NCBI GenBank assembly: GCA_033558025.1
Contig: JAUCEF010000017.1
Location: forward strand, 3,782,001 to 3,846,000
Source: Phytophthora sp. 'mugwort'
Lineage: Eukaryota; Oomycota; Peronosporomycetes; Peronosporales; Peronosporaceae
Length of the DNA: 64,000 nucleotides
Direction of reading: 5' to 3'
Each line of letters opens with the position of its first letter. Positions within the stretch are counted from its first letter, which is position 1. Both the position numbers and the translations under genes were made by a program. Shown one piece after another: positions 51,820-62,836 of the stretch. Under the pieces are notes generated by a model. It was not told the origin of the DNA. It searched no databases and was given only the letters and a program-made list of their open reading frames with translations.

Positions 51820-52875
51820 TTAAGCGCGCTTCTTCATCTCCTCGAACAACGTCACACCAAGACGAGCAGGCGATCGCGTCACGGCGACTCCCGCGGCCTC
51901 GAGCGCGGCGAACTTACCAGCAGCCGTGCCCTTGCCGCCAGACACAATAGCGCCAGCGTGACCCATACGACGTCCGGGAGGAGCCGTCGTGCCAGCAATA
52001 AAGCTCACCACGGGCTTGTTGGGGTCGCCGTGGGCTATGAGCCACTCGGCAGCCTCCTCCTCGGCGGATCCGCCAATCTCGCCCACCATAATGATGCCCT
52101 CAGTCTCGGGGTCGTTAGTGAAGCGCTCGAGGCAATCAATGAAGTTGGTGCCGTTGAACGGGTCGCCGCCAATGCCGATAACGGTGGACTGGCCCAGACC
52201 CAGAGCCGTAGTCTGTGCCACAGCCTCGTACGTCAAGGTGCCAGAGCGTGATACGATGCCGACCTTGCCCTTCTGGTGGATGTATCCGGGCATGATACCC
52301 ATCTTACACTCACCAGGCTTGATGATACCGGGGCAGTTGGGGCCAATGAGACGCGTGGTGCTCTGGTTACGAAGGTGCCACTTGACCTTGACCATGTCCT
52401 GCTGCGGGATGCCCTCCGTGATAGCCACGACGAGGGGGATTTCGGCCTCGATAGCTTCGATGATAGACGCGGCGCAAAACGGAGGCGGCACGTAGATGAC
52501 GGAGGCGTCCGCGCCCGTCTCCTTCTTGGCCTCGGCCACCGTGTTAAACACAGGCAAGCCCAGATGCGTAGAGCCGCCCTTCTTAGGGGTCACACCGCCC
52601 ACCATCTTGGTGCCATACTCGATAGCTTGCTGCGAGTGAAACGTGCCCTGTGATCGCGACGTAATAAACCACCGGAAAAAGAGGCGTCAAAACGTCAAGA
52701 GATTTTTTTAACAGAATGGGAATTTGTCCGTCGAGATTGATGTTACCTGCTTGCCGGTGAAGCCCTGGCAGATGACCTTCGTGTCCTTGTTGATCCACAC
52801 CTTGGCGGAAGCAGACATGCTGCGCGTGGCTTGCGCGACGGCGGCCACAGTCTTGACGGGCGTGCGGGCGAACAT
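51820..52875 (-). CDS. SUCLG1: succinyl-CoA ligase alpha subunit, mitochondrial (two exons, 318 aa)
   Basis: Exons 52747-52875 and 51820-52647 sum to 957 nt. The N-terminus [20 protein letters not shown] is a mitochondrial presequence. The CoA-binding Rossmann region includes [11 protein letters not shown], joined across the 99-bp intron to [40 protein letters not shown] follows, and the phosphohistidine loop lies in [18 protein letters not shown]. The enzyme, with the beta subunit, interconverts succinyl-CoA and succinate with ATP or GTP in the TCA cycle. Codons are very GC3-rich, as expected for a highly expressed metabolic gene. Its length is standard for the mature protein plus a short presequence. 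Confidence 0.95.
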
Positions 52876-53308
52876 TCTAGCAAATCGATAAGCTTTGATG
52901 CGAGCGCCTCGAGTCCGAATTGTGAGTGGGGGGAGCTCTCGCCAACATATCCACCGCTCGTTCGCTAAGTACGAAATACGGACGGTTTTTACCCCAATCA
53001 GCGTTAAACAGCGTTTTCGACCAATCAAAGTGACAATTACACAAAAAGGGCGATCCGTTGAACTTCAAACACCATTTATCCGTACACTTTAGCCAATCAC
53101 AAACGCGGGAGTACGTCCACACTGTCATAGTACAATATGTCCACCTCTAGGGGGATGGACAACTTCAGACTTCAAAGTTCAATTGACTCGTTTATTATGT
53201 TGGTACCCGGCCAGCACCTTTAGCAGTAACCCAAGCTCGCTATACACATCGCCAGCAGCGCTGCAGTTGAATTCTCTTTGCTTTACATCGATCGGAGGCT
53301 GCTCTCTC
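52876..53308. other. intergenic, no gene seen
   Basis: This 433-bp stretch lies between the start of succinyl-CoA ligase alpha and the stop of the UBR ligase, both on the minus strand. It should hold the promoter of the former and the 3' UTR of the latter. No other element was supported. Confidence 0.55.
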
Positions 53309-56300
53309 CTAGTAGTGACTGTTGCGGATGACGCGCTCCGAGCTGTTTTGGATCTTGACAACCTCGTTGGGGATTTCGTGGCGCAGCCACAGCCGCAGGA
53401 GCCGCTCGCGCCGCTCCTCATTGAGGTAGAGTGGACGGCCCTTGCTCAGCTCGCGGTTGCGCTCGCCGAACTCCTCGCCGTACTCGTCCACGTAGAGGCT
53501 CCCGACATATGCTGCCAGCTTCCAATACACGAGCAACACTGCACCCTCCAGCACCAGTAGGAACATGCCACTGCCTCGCCCGCATTTCTTGGCATGGACA
53601 GTGCAAGCGCCCGGATTCGCCTCGTCGGGGTACCCACCTTTGTCCAGGTGGATCGATGGGCACGTATTGGCAGCACAGAGCAGCATTCCACACAATAGAC
53701 AGACAGCAGGACGCGCCGGGAACTGGTGGCATGCGTGACACCTGCGCTTCGCTAGCTCCGAGTAGAACTTCACGTACGGTCGAGGCAGCGAGCGGAGATA
53801 CCTCGTGCGATTGGCGCCCGAAGAAAACACTGAAATGGTCGAGTGCATCGTATGCAAGTCTCGGCTTAACACGGACGGCAGCTTGAGCTTCGGAGTGCGA
53901 TCCATGTTGGCGGTCGTAAGCCACAGCTGCAGAATACCGTGCGGATCATTCATTTCTTCGTATGCGGCCTTAAAGCGGCGCACCCATCCAAACACGAGCT
54001 GGGTGAGTGCGGTTTGCTCTCGGTTGCTGTTCTCACCTTGATCATGGAGCTCCAAGGCATTCAGCTTCACAAAGCCAACAGCGAGAACGTCTTCTTGCGT
54101 AATAAATATTGGTTTCGAAGCTGCAGTGGTCCCCCAACGATGATGTGACGTCGTTGCTCGCGTGGTCAGTGACTGAATCATGAAAGTTGCCACCTTAGCA
54201 AGCGGAACGACCTCGCACGCAACCACATTCAAAAGCTGGCGCTTGTCCGCAATAGGATCCACTTCGAACGCACCGCCACATTTGCTTACGAGAGCTCCCA
54301 CAAGCCGCTCCAACTGCTGTCCCACAGCATCTTCACAGTTTTGATGGATATCCCCGTTAGAATCAACAGAACTCGCGCTTTCGTTAGAAAAGCAAGCCGT
54401 AAACAGCGCCACATTTTCCTCCGAGAAGGCGAGATCATCTGCCATCGCATTCGTAAACTCTTCTTTCCGTGTGATCACGTACCACAACAACGTCTGCATA
54501 AGACGCGCAAGCACGACAAGTCGAGCAATAAACACCGCGTCTTCCTCGCTCTTGGCCAGCAGCAAACCCTTCATCAGCACGCTTCCCAAATGATTAAGCA
54601 ACAATGGTTTCTGTGGCCATCGCACCTTCCCCCACTGGCTCTGCTTTCGCGTTTGAGTCTGCGTGCTGGGATGTTCACTCTCCAGCACCACAGTTCCATC
54701 AGGAAGAATGTCCGATCCGCCGTAATAGAGCAAATGGAGGATTTTCGCATACAAAACAGTCGGGGCTATCAAAGCGTTCGAGGGTACACGTGCGCTGATG
54801 TGTTCCAGCATTAGCGGCAAAAAGCGCATCGCTTCCAAGAAGAGATGCTCTCGCAACTGATCCGTGTCGTTTATGTCTAGGAAGGAGCAAAGCAGCGTGT
54901 GAAACAACGCATTGCAACCCGACGTGGTATAACGTTCCGGCTGTGACTTCTGCATGGCACCGCACGCCACTTTGTGAATCGCCATGCAGAGTGACGACAG
55001 ACCGTCCTCTAACCACTTGCCCAGCTGCTGCGTTTCGCCAGAATCTTCCTCATTTAACGAGATCAAAGCTGGTTTCTGTTCCAGAAGCAACGCACTCGCA
55101 TCATCGCTGCTATCAATTGCGCTGTCCATAATCATCGTAGTCTCGTGGTTCTCTCTTCCGACAGCATGCTCCAGCCATCGAATCATCTCTAACTGCGTCC
55201 TTGTCGTCATAGCTCGTTCACCAGAACCGTCAACTGATAGTACTCTGCGGTTCATAACTGGCAGAAACTTGCTGACTTCGTCAGTTATCGTCGGGATCAG
55301 TACATTGGAGATTGACTTGCATAATGGACACAAGAATTCCTTCTTGGTCACATCAACAGCATTCAGTGCGTGGCGATGATGTCCACCAGTAATAGCACGT
55401 TGAAACTGGGACGTATGATACGATTCCCAGCACTTGTGGTGCACCGAGTGGCCACATAGACGTACATGCACGGGAATGTCTTCACCAACGTGCATCTCGT
55501 CCATAGGTGTACTCAGATAGTGACCATTCGAGCCACCATTTAGTCGAGACAGCACAGGTGAGCACTGTGCGAAGCCAACATAGCACATAAAGCTGTTTTC
55601 CGAGTTCACCGAGTGACACATCGCACATTCCACGGCGGTTGCGTCGTCACTCATAGGACCTTCACTTTCATCCATTTCAACGTCACTGTCGTCCCCGACA
55701 GCGTCAGATCCACTGTGTATATGCTTCTCCCGTTCGCCATCTGCACCAGCTTCTTCATCACCAGCAGCATCCGTTTCGCTTGCCATTGCCTTCATTTGTT
55801 CAGCAAAAGCTGCTTGTCGCTGCTGCATCTGCATCATTGCTCGCAGTTGTGCTTCCTTACGCCTTTGCGCTAGAGCCAATTTGCGTGCAGCTTCATCACG
55901 CGATTCTTGTTCAGTGACTTGGTGCTGTTCCACAACGCTTCGACAGTCAGGACTAATGCGGGACAATCGATGGAGCAGCCAGTCAATTCCACGACCAATT
56001 TCGTGCTTTTGATCACCGTCCAACTTGGTCATGCTAGCACTTCCACCATGACTGGACCAAGGGTTCAGCTTTAACAGTAAATAAAGAATCGCGCAACGTG
56101 GCTCCACGTCTGAGTACAAACTGGGCTGTTCTTGCGGAATCCACTTAATAAAACTATCTGCTATCCGAGACGCTCGTTCCCGTTCAAAATGCTCAGCATC
56201 CGAGGCAGGAACTATCGTCTGGAAGTAATGCACATCTTCCACCACATACAGTTGCAGTGTGAACAAATGTACAGCTCGTGAGAGCACACTGAGGCTACCA

Positions 56301-59300
56301 TGAGCATCGGTCGTGGCACGCCACAAGGACTCGTATACCAATCTTCGCACGTCTTCATGCAAAATGGAAATACGGGACAGCCGGAAGCCTAGCGGACACG
56401 GCAAAAACATGTTAACCATTGGATAATCCAGCCAAGTCGAATGCGTATTGTTTGGGCTGCCGTCAGCTTGTTCTTGCTCTCGCTTCTTGGACGAACGAAG
56501 GCGGTGCTGGAACCAGTTTTCATGAGCTGACTCGTGCTGCTTGCGCGTCAGGTGTACGAACGTCGGATTATACTCTGCGTACAGCTCCGGCTTCAAACGA
56601 TACTGGAATTTACCTCCCCCAGGTGCAGAAGAGTCACCAGCGCCAGAGGATGCAGAGAAACCCGCCTCCACGCACACTTCCTTCAAGATTTGATCAAGAA
56701 CAGGACCTCCCGAGAAGTTCACTGGAAACAAGTTTTCGCGACTAGTGAAGAATTCGTTTGCGATCTTCGACAAGTCACTGTGAGCGCATGGTCCGACACA
56801 CAGACGTTGAACAATTTCTCGGCGCAAATAGGGGATTAAACTGCGCATGGCGTCACCATCTGTAACTTTGGGTGGTAATTCCGACGCCAGCTGAGATAGC
56901 AGCGCCAGACACTCGGTCACCATCAGCTCGGCCTCTTTTGCATCAGCGCTTTGAGCTGCTTCATACCATTCCTCGACGTCAAAGCGCTCCATAATCGATG
57001 CCATCACCCAATCAACACCCAAAAGCTGGAAGCTAAACTGTACCAACAGCAAATCAAGATCACGAAACCGAGCACAAAACGGTGGTTCACCATAGTTCAT
57101 GCTGTGATTAATAACCGACATGCCGTTGCGTACCCACAAGCCCGAGTGTACTTGGGCATCCCATACGATTGCTTGCAATACCGGCTCAATCAAATGCACG
57201 CGATGCCAAAACCCGATCGGGCTGTCAGCATCGTGAATCCACACGGATTCTTCATCTTCTAATACTCGGCTTTGCACCATCGCCAGAAAAATATCCAAAC
57301 CATTCGCGGAATCGCTCAACACACGAATTAATTGCGAAAGTGTGCGCTGAAGTGGGAAATGGCAAGACACTGCTGTCTCAATCTGGTCTGCGCGAAGAGT
57401 GTCTCCAACCTGGTAGTCTGGAGGAGGAAAATATTTGCCAGATGATGCTAGCCAGAAGAAATACGCCTCTAAAATAGGCTTCGCAAACTTAGCAATCAAA
57501 TGTCTCGACGCTTCTGGAGAACGTGTCGACTCGGCTCCTCCAGCAGTCTTAAAGGCGTTCGAGACCACCCACGAAGAGACGTCCGAAGTCGTCGAGACAA
57601 ATTCCACAGTCACAACCCACCCCCGTGACTCCATTTCCACGTGGTCTCCAAATCGTCGAACTTCAGAGCATGCCCCTTGGATATATGCTAGATACAGCAG
57701 AAACCGAGACAAGCGAGAACCTCCTTTTTCCAGCACAAAACTCTCGGAAATGCCTTCAATCTGCAGAACGTAGCGCAAATCCAGCAAACCCGACATATAG
57801 CGGCGGCAAACAAACACTGGCGACGTGACATCGAGCTCAAAACGGCCCGTAAGCTCCGTCTCTGGTGGGAGACTCAGGAATGGCGACATTTCCCGTTGAT
57901 GTCTGATACGATAACCAGCACGTTCAGCTTCCAGTACCAATGCGCTTACATTAACATCTCGTAACGTCGACCCTTGTGAGCGCTGGATCCCCATAGCAAA
58001 CACATCCCAAACATCTAACTCTCGGTTGTGATCTGGATGCAGCACGTGGATCATGCTATTCCACGTATCTTCGAAAGCAATAGCGACAAAGTCTGTCTTC
58101 GTCTTCTTGCGCAGCGTTTCAAGTACGGAGTTTACCAATACTTCCAAAAGATCGTACTCGGCAACCAATTTTTTCACAAAAGTTGCTCGGTTGAAGAATT
58201 GCACGCTGAATGCTAATATTGTAGCGGTCGAGCTGCCCACGCCCGCCGCAAATTCTCGATACAGCTGGCGGTACGACGACGTAAAGGAAATTGCGAATGC
58301 TTGCTTGAAGAGAGGATCAGCCAGGAGACCCATCAATAGGCTGTGAAGAGCATCGCTCTCAGTTTTCGGTAGGAAGGAGTCAGCCATAATCACAGCACGA
58401 AGCATCGGATAATCATCTGCTTCATCGACTTGCATACTCGTCTCGTTGGGCACTAAACTCTCTACAGCACACATCTGAAACACAACATGACATTAAAAAT
58501 CACAACATACCATACAACACGAAAACTAACGTCAAGGTCGTACCTTTTCACAAATCAACCGACAGAGACCGTCCGAAAGGTTTGCAAGTGACGCAAGCCA
58601 TTGAAGCAACGAGTTGATCAGTGGCACCCTTGCTTTATATTCGCACGATACAATCGAGGTCACAATGCCGTGCTTGTGCAGCGACGCCGCAAGCTCCAAA
58701 ACATCTTCACGGGAAGCTTTAGCACGCACAGTGCTTTGCTTCTGCGATGACGTCTCACCGACAATTTTCAGCATTTGATACTAAGCATCCATAAGCAAAA
58801 CAAAACCACCAGTCAATTATTAGGTAACACTACAGGGCAGATAAAAGCAGATAGATAGATATGTCACGTACGGCAATCGCAGGGTGGGCCTTATTCAACG
58901 CGGTCGCAAACTCCTGCGACGTCTGCAGCTCGTTGTAGTGCACAGTGACCGAATAGCGTCTATCAGGCGACTCGCTCCCTAGTTTATCCCGCACGACTTC
59001 CAGATCATCTTCATTAATCACTGAGCCAAATCTGGCCTCTTTCACAGCCCCCAGCACCAATTTCATCACTTCCCCAATACATTCCCGAGATTTCAGCAAC
59101 AGATCGAAAGGTAGAAAGCTCAGCGGATCCGCATCTTGTGCTCCCTACAGCAACAAAACGTTAGTTACTCATCTGTGGCACTTCAAAACTTCCTTCCATC
59201 GATTTACCTTGTGTCGCGTGCAGAACCCGTCGGGTGCCCACGCTTCAGTATCTCCGCAGTCGCAACAGCCTCCACTGTGTGTATAGTAGAAGAAGACTTC

Positions 59301-59810
59301 GTGGTCCTCGTGATCGCTCGATATAAAGCAGTCGTTGCACATAACGCACGTCTCGTCCACCTGTACAAGTATCAACATCAATCGAAATATCATCCTTGTC
59401 AGCCTATCTACACCACGCTCCTATCCTGTCCTGCAAGATCCCATCCTGACCTGGCACACTTTGCAGTTCCAGGCGATATCTCCAGGCTTGAACTCGTAGG
59501 CGCACATGCGCTTGGGTAATTGCTCGAGCGCCCGTCGGCAATCGGCGTCCAGGACGCAGGTCTGCAGCTCATCCAGCAGACGACGCTCCTCTCCCTCGTG
59601 CTCCTTCTCTCCCCAGGACGCGCTGGCCAGCATCTCGTCCAGCAGCGCGCGCACCTTGGCCTGCGGACCGCGCAGGACGCGATCCTGGTCCTGCATGTCC
59701 TGGTCCTGCGTGCCCTGGTGCTGCGTGTCCTGCTCGCGGCTGTGGCGCTGCGTCGCGGATGACGCCCCGCCGTGGTCGATGACGCTGCGTGCGCGCGCGA
59801 ACAGATCCAT
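53309..59810 (-). CDS. UBR1: UBR-type N-recognin E3 ubiquitin ligase (5 exons, 2,062 aa)
   Basis: Exons 59451-59810, 59208-59360, 58872-59144, 58544-58780 and 53309-58474 sum to 6,189 nt. The start is the ATG at 59810, after a long in-frame but unlikely upstream stretch. A zinc-binding UBR box spans exons 1-2 (CAYEFKPGDIAWNCKVCQ, VDETCVMCNDCF, HSGGCCDCGDTEAW, GFCTRHK). A ClpS-like domain follows in exon 3 (RRYSVTVHYNELQTSQEFAT). In the long exon, an Ala/Gln/Arg helix precedes a RING-H2 with a long insert (VECAMCHSVNSENSFMCYVG, VRLCGHSVHHKCWESYH, FLCPLCKS). The C-terminal UBLC domain includes RRCHACHQFPARPAVCLLCG. UBR1/UBR2-class ligases read N-degrons: the UBR box binds basic and the ClpS-like domain bulky N-termini. 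The domain order matches the family. Confidence 0.92.
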
Positions 59811-60097
59811 CCTGGCCCGGCGCTGAGTGTACTCCCCCTTCCCCCAGCCTAGGCTCGAGTCGTGTGTACGGTCGACTCGGCGAGAAATTTTGGGACTGAC
59901 TTTGTATGGGATCACTATCGGGCTTGTTAAAAAGATGTACGCCACACCACGCTAATGTTGACTAATATTGACGTGGTGTACATCAACATGCTGTTGTCTA
60001 AGATAGTATCATCCATTTCTAATAGATATTATGTGGTGTACATGATATTGTTGTTGCCAGATGGCTACACTTTATGGGTCATAGTGGTTGAAGTTGG

Positions 60098-62485
60098 CTA
60101 CTTCTTAATGGCCCTTTCCTTCTCGAGGTGGCGGTTGCGGATAGCGAGTTCGTCGTTATCCTGCGTGAGCTGTGCCACTTTCATCTTGTTCTCGATCAGC
60201 TCGCCCTGGAAGTAGTCGAGTTCCTGCTCCAGCGTCACCACCTTGGCGCTCAGTTCGACTGACAGCTTCTCAGTCTGCTGCATCTGCTCCTGCAAGCGCG
60301 TGAGGAGCTCTTCGCGCGCCATCACTTCGGAACTGAGGCGCTGCTCATGGTCCACAGAGACGCGGCGGTGCGTATCAGTCGCCTCTTGTAGCTGCAGCTC
60401 GAGCTCGAGCGACTCGTTCTCGATCTGCGTCTTGGACGCACGAAGCGTCTCGAGCTCATCACGCAGCGCGTCCGCCTCGCGCTTAACCTCGTCCACCTGG
60501 AGCTGCAACTCGGCCGCCTTCTCGTCACTCTCAGCTTCGGACTGGGCCAATCGGAATTCAAGCTCTTCAACACGGGCTTGCAGTCGCTCGTTCTCCGTCT
60601 TCACGTCTTCCCAGAGACGCTCAAGCGCCTGGTGCTTTGCCGTTGCCTCTTCAAGCGCCGCTGAGCTCGCCGTCAGCTGGTGTTCACGAAGCATCTCAAG
60701 CTCATGTTGTGTGTCATGTAGTTGGGTCGATACGTCGTGAACCTGCTGCTGTAGCGTGTTGACTGTAGCTTCAGCCGTCACGACGTTCTCTTCGGTCAGT
60801 TCGCGCGCTTGATCGGCTTCGTGTAGCTTTGTAGACAGCGTCTGACTCTTGCGCTCAAGCTGCTCGAGAGCATTTTGCACCTTAACGATTTCCTCTTGGG
60901 CGGCGGCACTTGCCGTCTCCGCATCTCGCAGCTGAGCCAGCAAGCGAGTCTTTTCCTCTTCCAGCGCAGCCATCGCGCCGTCGAACTTAAGGAGCTGCTT
61001 CTCAAGACGTTTGTTGTCGCGCAGAGCTGTCTCCAATGCAGCTTGAGCTTGTGCTTCAGCCTCTACAGTTTCAGCGTCGCCCACCAAAACGTTGTGGACA
61101 GATTCGGCCCGCTGTAAAGCGGCCGTGGACTGTTGCAATTCCTCGTCCTTCTGCTCGATAACAGCTCGGAGCTCACGAAGCTGAATCTCCAGCTCGTTGT
61201 TTGTCAGAGTCAGCTCCTGGATGGTAGAATTAAGCTGCTCCGCTTCAGAGTTCTGCTTATTAAGCATCTGCTTGAGAGCGTTCACTTCAGCTACGAGATG
61301 GGGTTCCTCAGCGTCCACGTACTCGTTGGCAGAAGAAACCTCGGAGGCGTCATCCTTGACAACCTCCTTGGTCGCTTTGCTATCGTTAGCTTCGTCTTCT
61401 TTGCACGATTCTTCCTCACTCTTAACGTCCGTGGTCGTGAACATTCCAGTGACTGCGCGAGTCTTCGTTAAAGCAGTCCGGCAAGCCTCATGTTCAAGTT
61501 TTAGTGCATCATACTCTTCCTTCAGCGTCATATAGACGAGGAAGTCGACTTGCATCACTCCGTCGTTAGCGTCGGAGCTAGAGCTACCGTCAATCCCTGC
61601 TGCCATCCTGGTCAGCCGCGTGATTTCTCGGTCCTTCTGTTCGATCGTAGCCTCGAGCTCCACATTGGAAGCCTCGCTCTCGCGAAGTTGAACCTCTAGA
61701 TGTTGCACAGCCTTAATAAGCTCGTCGTGTGCATTGTTGTCAGCCGCTACGCCGTCTCCCGAGGCCGCTGGCGATCGAATGGCATTCACTTTCCCTTCTT
61801 TAAACCCTCCAATTTGCTCCGGAATGGGCGCATGGCGGCAATTTGAGGCCAACGACGACGCCCGGCTGTGATTCGTGTACGCTGACATCTCCGATCCCAT
61901 TTCGCTGGCGCTGTCCTCGATATAAGACCGCTCTTTGCCGTGTCCCGTACCGTTATGAGTCACACGGGAGCTCACGACTGTAAGCGAGATACAAGCTCGA
62001 AGATCGTCCGTACACTTTGTCGTATTCAAGCGCACGCTCTCCTTGCCCGCATCCTTGGAAACAGGAATCAGTTCGGCCAGATCAAACTCGAAAATGGCTA
62101 CATTTTTCCCATGCTCGCCTGTCGTATTAATGTGAATCTGGAAACGTTTGGCTTGGAAAAGACCCGATTTGGCCATGTAGAGCGTGCTGGAGAAGGCCAC
62201 CATATCACCCCAAACGACTTCACCGGTGTCTCCGCTTCGCGAGTGCGACGACTGAATTGCCCTTGACCCATTTAATCGTCTCAATGAGCCATCATCGCCA
62301 GGGTCCGCAGGTTGGTACGGCGCAGGCTTCGTGGGGATTTTCTTCTTCCGCCCCATCACGACAGCCACGAGCTCCGTGTCGTGCTTGAGTGCCAAGTTGG
62401 CGTTCATGCGATGCACCACAAGCTGCACCTTGAAGCCTACGGGGGCTTTGTTCGAGCGCTGAGCAATCTGCACGAGACGGCTCAT
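60098..62485 (-). CDS. NT-C2 domain coiled-coil protein (795 aa, single exon)
   Basis: The chosen start (62485, MSRLVQIAQRSNKAPVGFKV) is downstream of a longer open frame because it opens the C2 domain directly. Residues about 10-170 form an EEIG/EHBP1-type N-terminal C2 domain (GFKVQLVVHRMNANLALKHD, then VAVVMGRKKK, GEVVWGDMVAFSSTLYM and FEFDLAELIPVS). After a Ser-rich linker, residues about 260-795 are a long coiled coil with heptads and Glu/Gln-rich content. NT-C2 coiled-coil proteins link membranes to the cytoskeleton or vesicle machinery. The exact partner here is unknown. The gene is co-directional with the UBR gene, which starts 288 bp downstream of its stop. Confidence 0.82.
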   Translation of the reverse strand: MSRLVQIAQRSNKAPVGFKVQLVVHRMNANLALKHDTELVAVVMGRKKKIPTKPAPYQPADPGDDGSLRRLNGSRAIQSSHSRSGDTGEVVWGDMVAFSSTLYMAKSGLFQAKRFQIHINTTGEHGKNVAIFEFDLAELIPVSKDAGKESVRLNTTKCTDDLRACISLTVVSSRVTHNGTGHGKERSYIEDSASEMGSEMSAYTNHSRASSLASNCRHAPIPEQIGGFKEGKVNAIRSPAASGDGVAADNNAHDELIKAVQHLEVQLRESEASNVELEATIEQKDREITRLTRMAAGIDGSSSSDANDGVMQVDFLVYMTLKEEYDALKLEHEACRTALTKTRAVTGMFTTTDVKSEEESCKEDEANDSKATKEVVKDDASEVSSANEYVDAEEPHLVAEVNALKQMLNKQNSEAEQLNSTIQELTLTNNELEIQLRELRAVIEQKDEELQQSTAALQRAESVHNVLVGDAETVEAEAQAQAALETALRDNKRLEKQLLKFDGAMAALEEEKTRLLAQLRDAETASAAAQEEIVKVQNALEQLERKSQTLSTKLHEADQARELTEENVVTAEATVNTLQQQVHDVSTQLHDTQHELEMLREHQLTASSAALEEATAKHQALERLWEDVKTENERLQARVEELEFRLAQSEAESDEKAAELQLQVDEVKREADALRDELETLRASKTQIENESLELELQLQEATDTHRRVSVDHEQRLSSEVMAREELLTRLQEQMQQTEKLSVELSAKVVTLEQELDYFQGELIENKMKVAQLTQDNDELAIRNRHLEKERAIKK

Positions 62486-62836
62486 GGTGAATAGGTACAC
62501 GAGGAGCTTAAACTTCTCCCGTTGAGTTGGTACGTGTGGAAATGCTCTTGTCGTTGTCGACGTCAGTCCCAATTGGGAAGTCTGAGGCTTCGGGTGAGAC
62601 GTTTGCGATGGGGGACGATGCAGTTCCTCCCGGAATAGAGGAGTGACCACGTGCTGACAAGCTTCAAGCTTGGGTTTGCGGTTGTCCTCAGAATGGTTTA
62701 AATCTAGCACTATTTTGAAGAAATTGACGCATGTGTATTTCATCCTTAGCGTGAACCATGATAATAAAATACGGGATGATTTATAAATGTGATTTTTAGG
62801 CTATTGGGGACGACGGAGTGGTGAGACTTGAGGAGC

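Noticed and set aside
51822..51831. Third copy of the palindrome AAGCGCGCTT
   Set aside because: It falls at the stop end of succinyl-CoA ligase alpha and encodes its Lys/Arg/Ala tail, so it is probably coincidental.
51631..52251. 206-codon plus-strand frame over the 3' half of succinyl-CoA ligase alpha
   Set aside because: It is antisense to a highly conserved enzyme; low-complexity Ser/Arg/His product.
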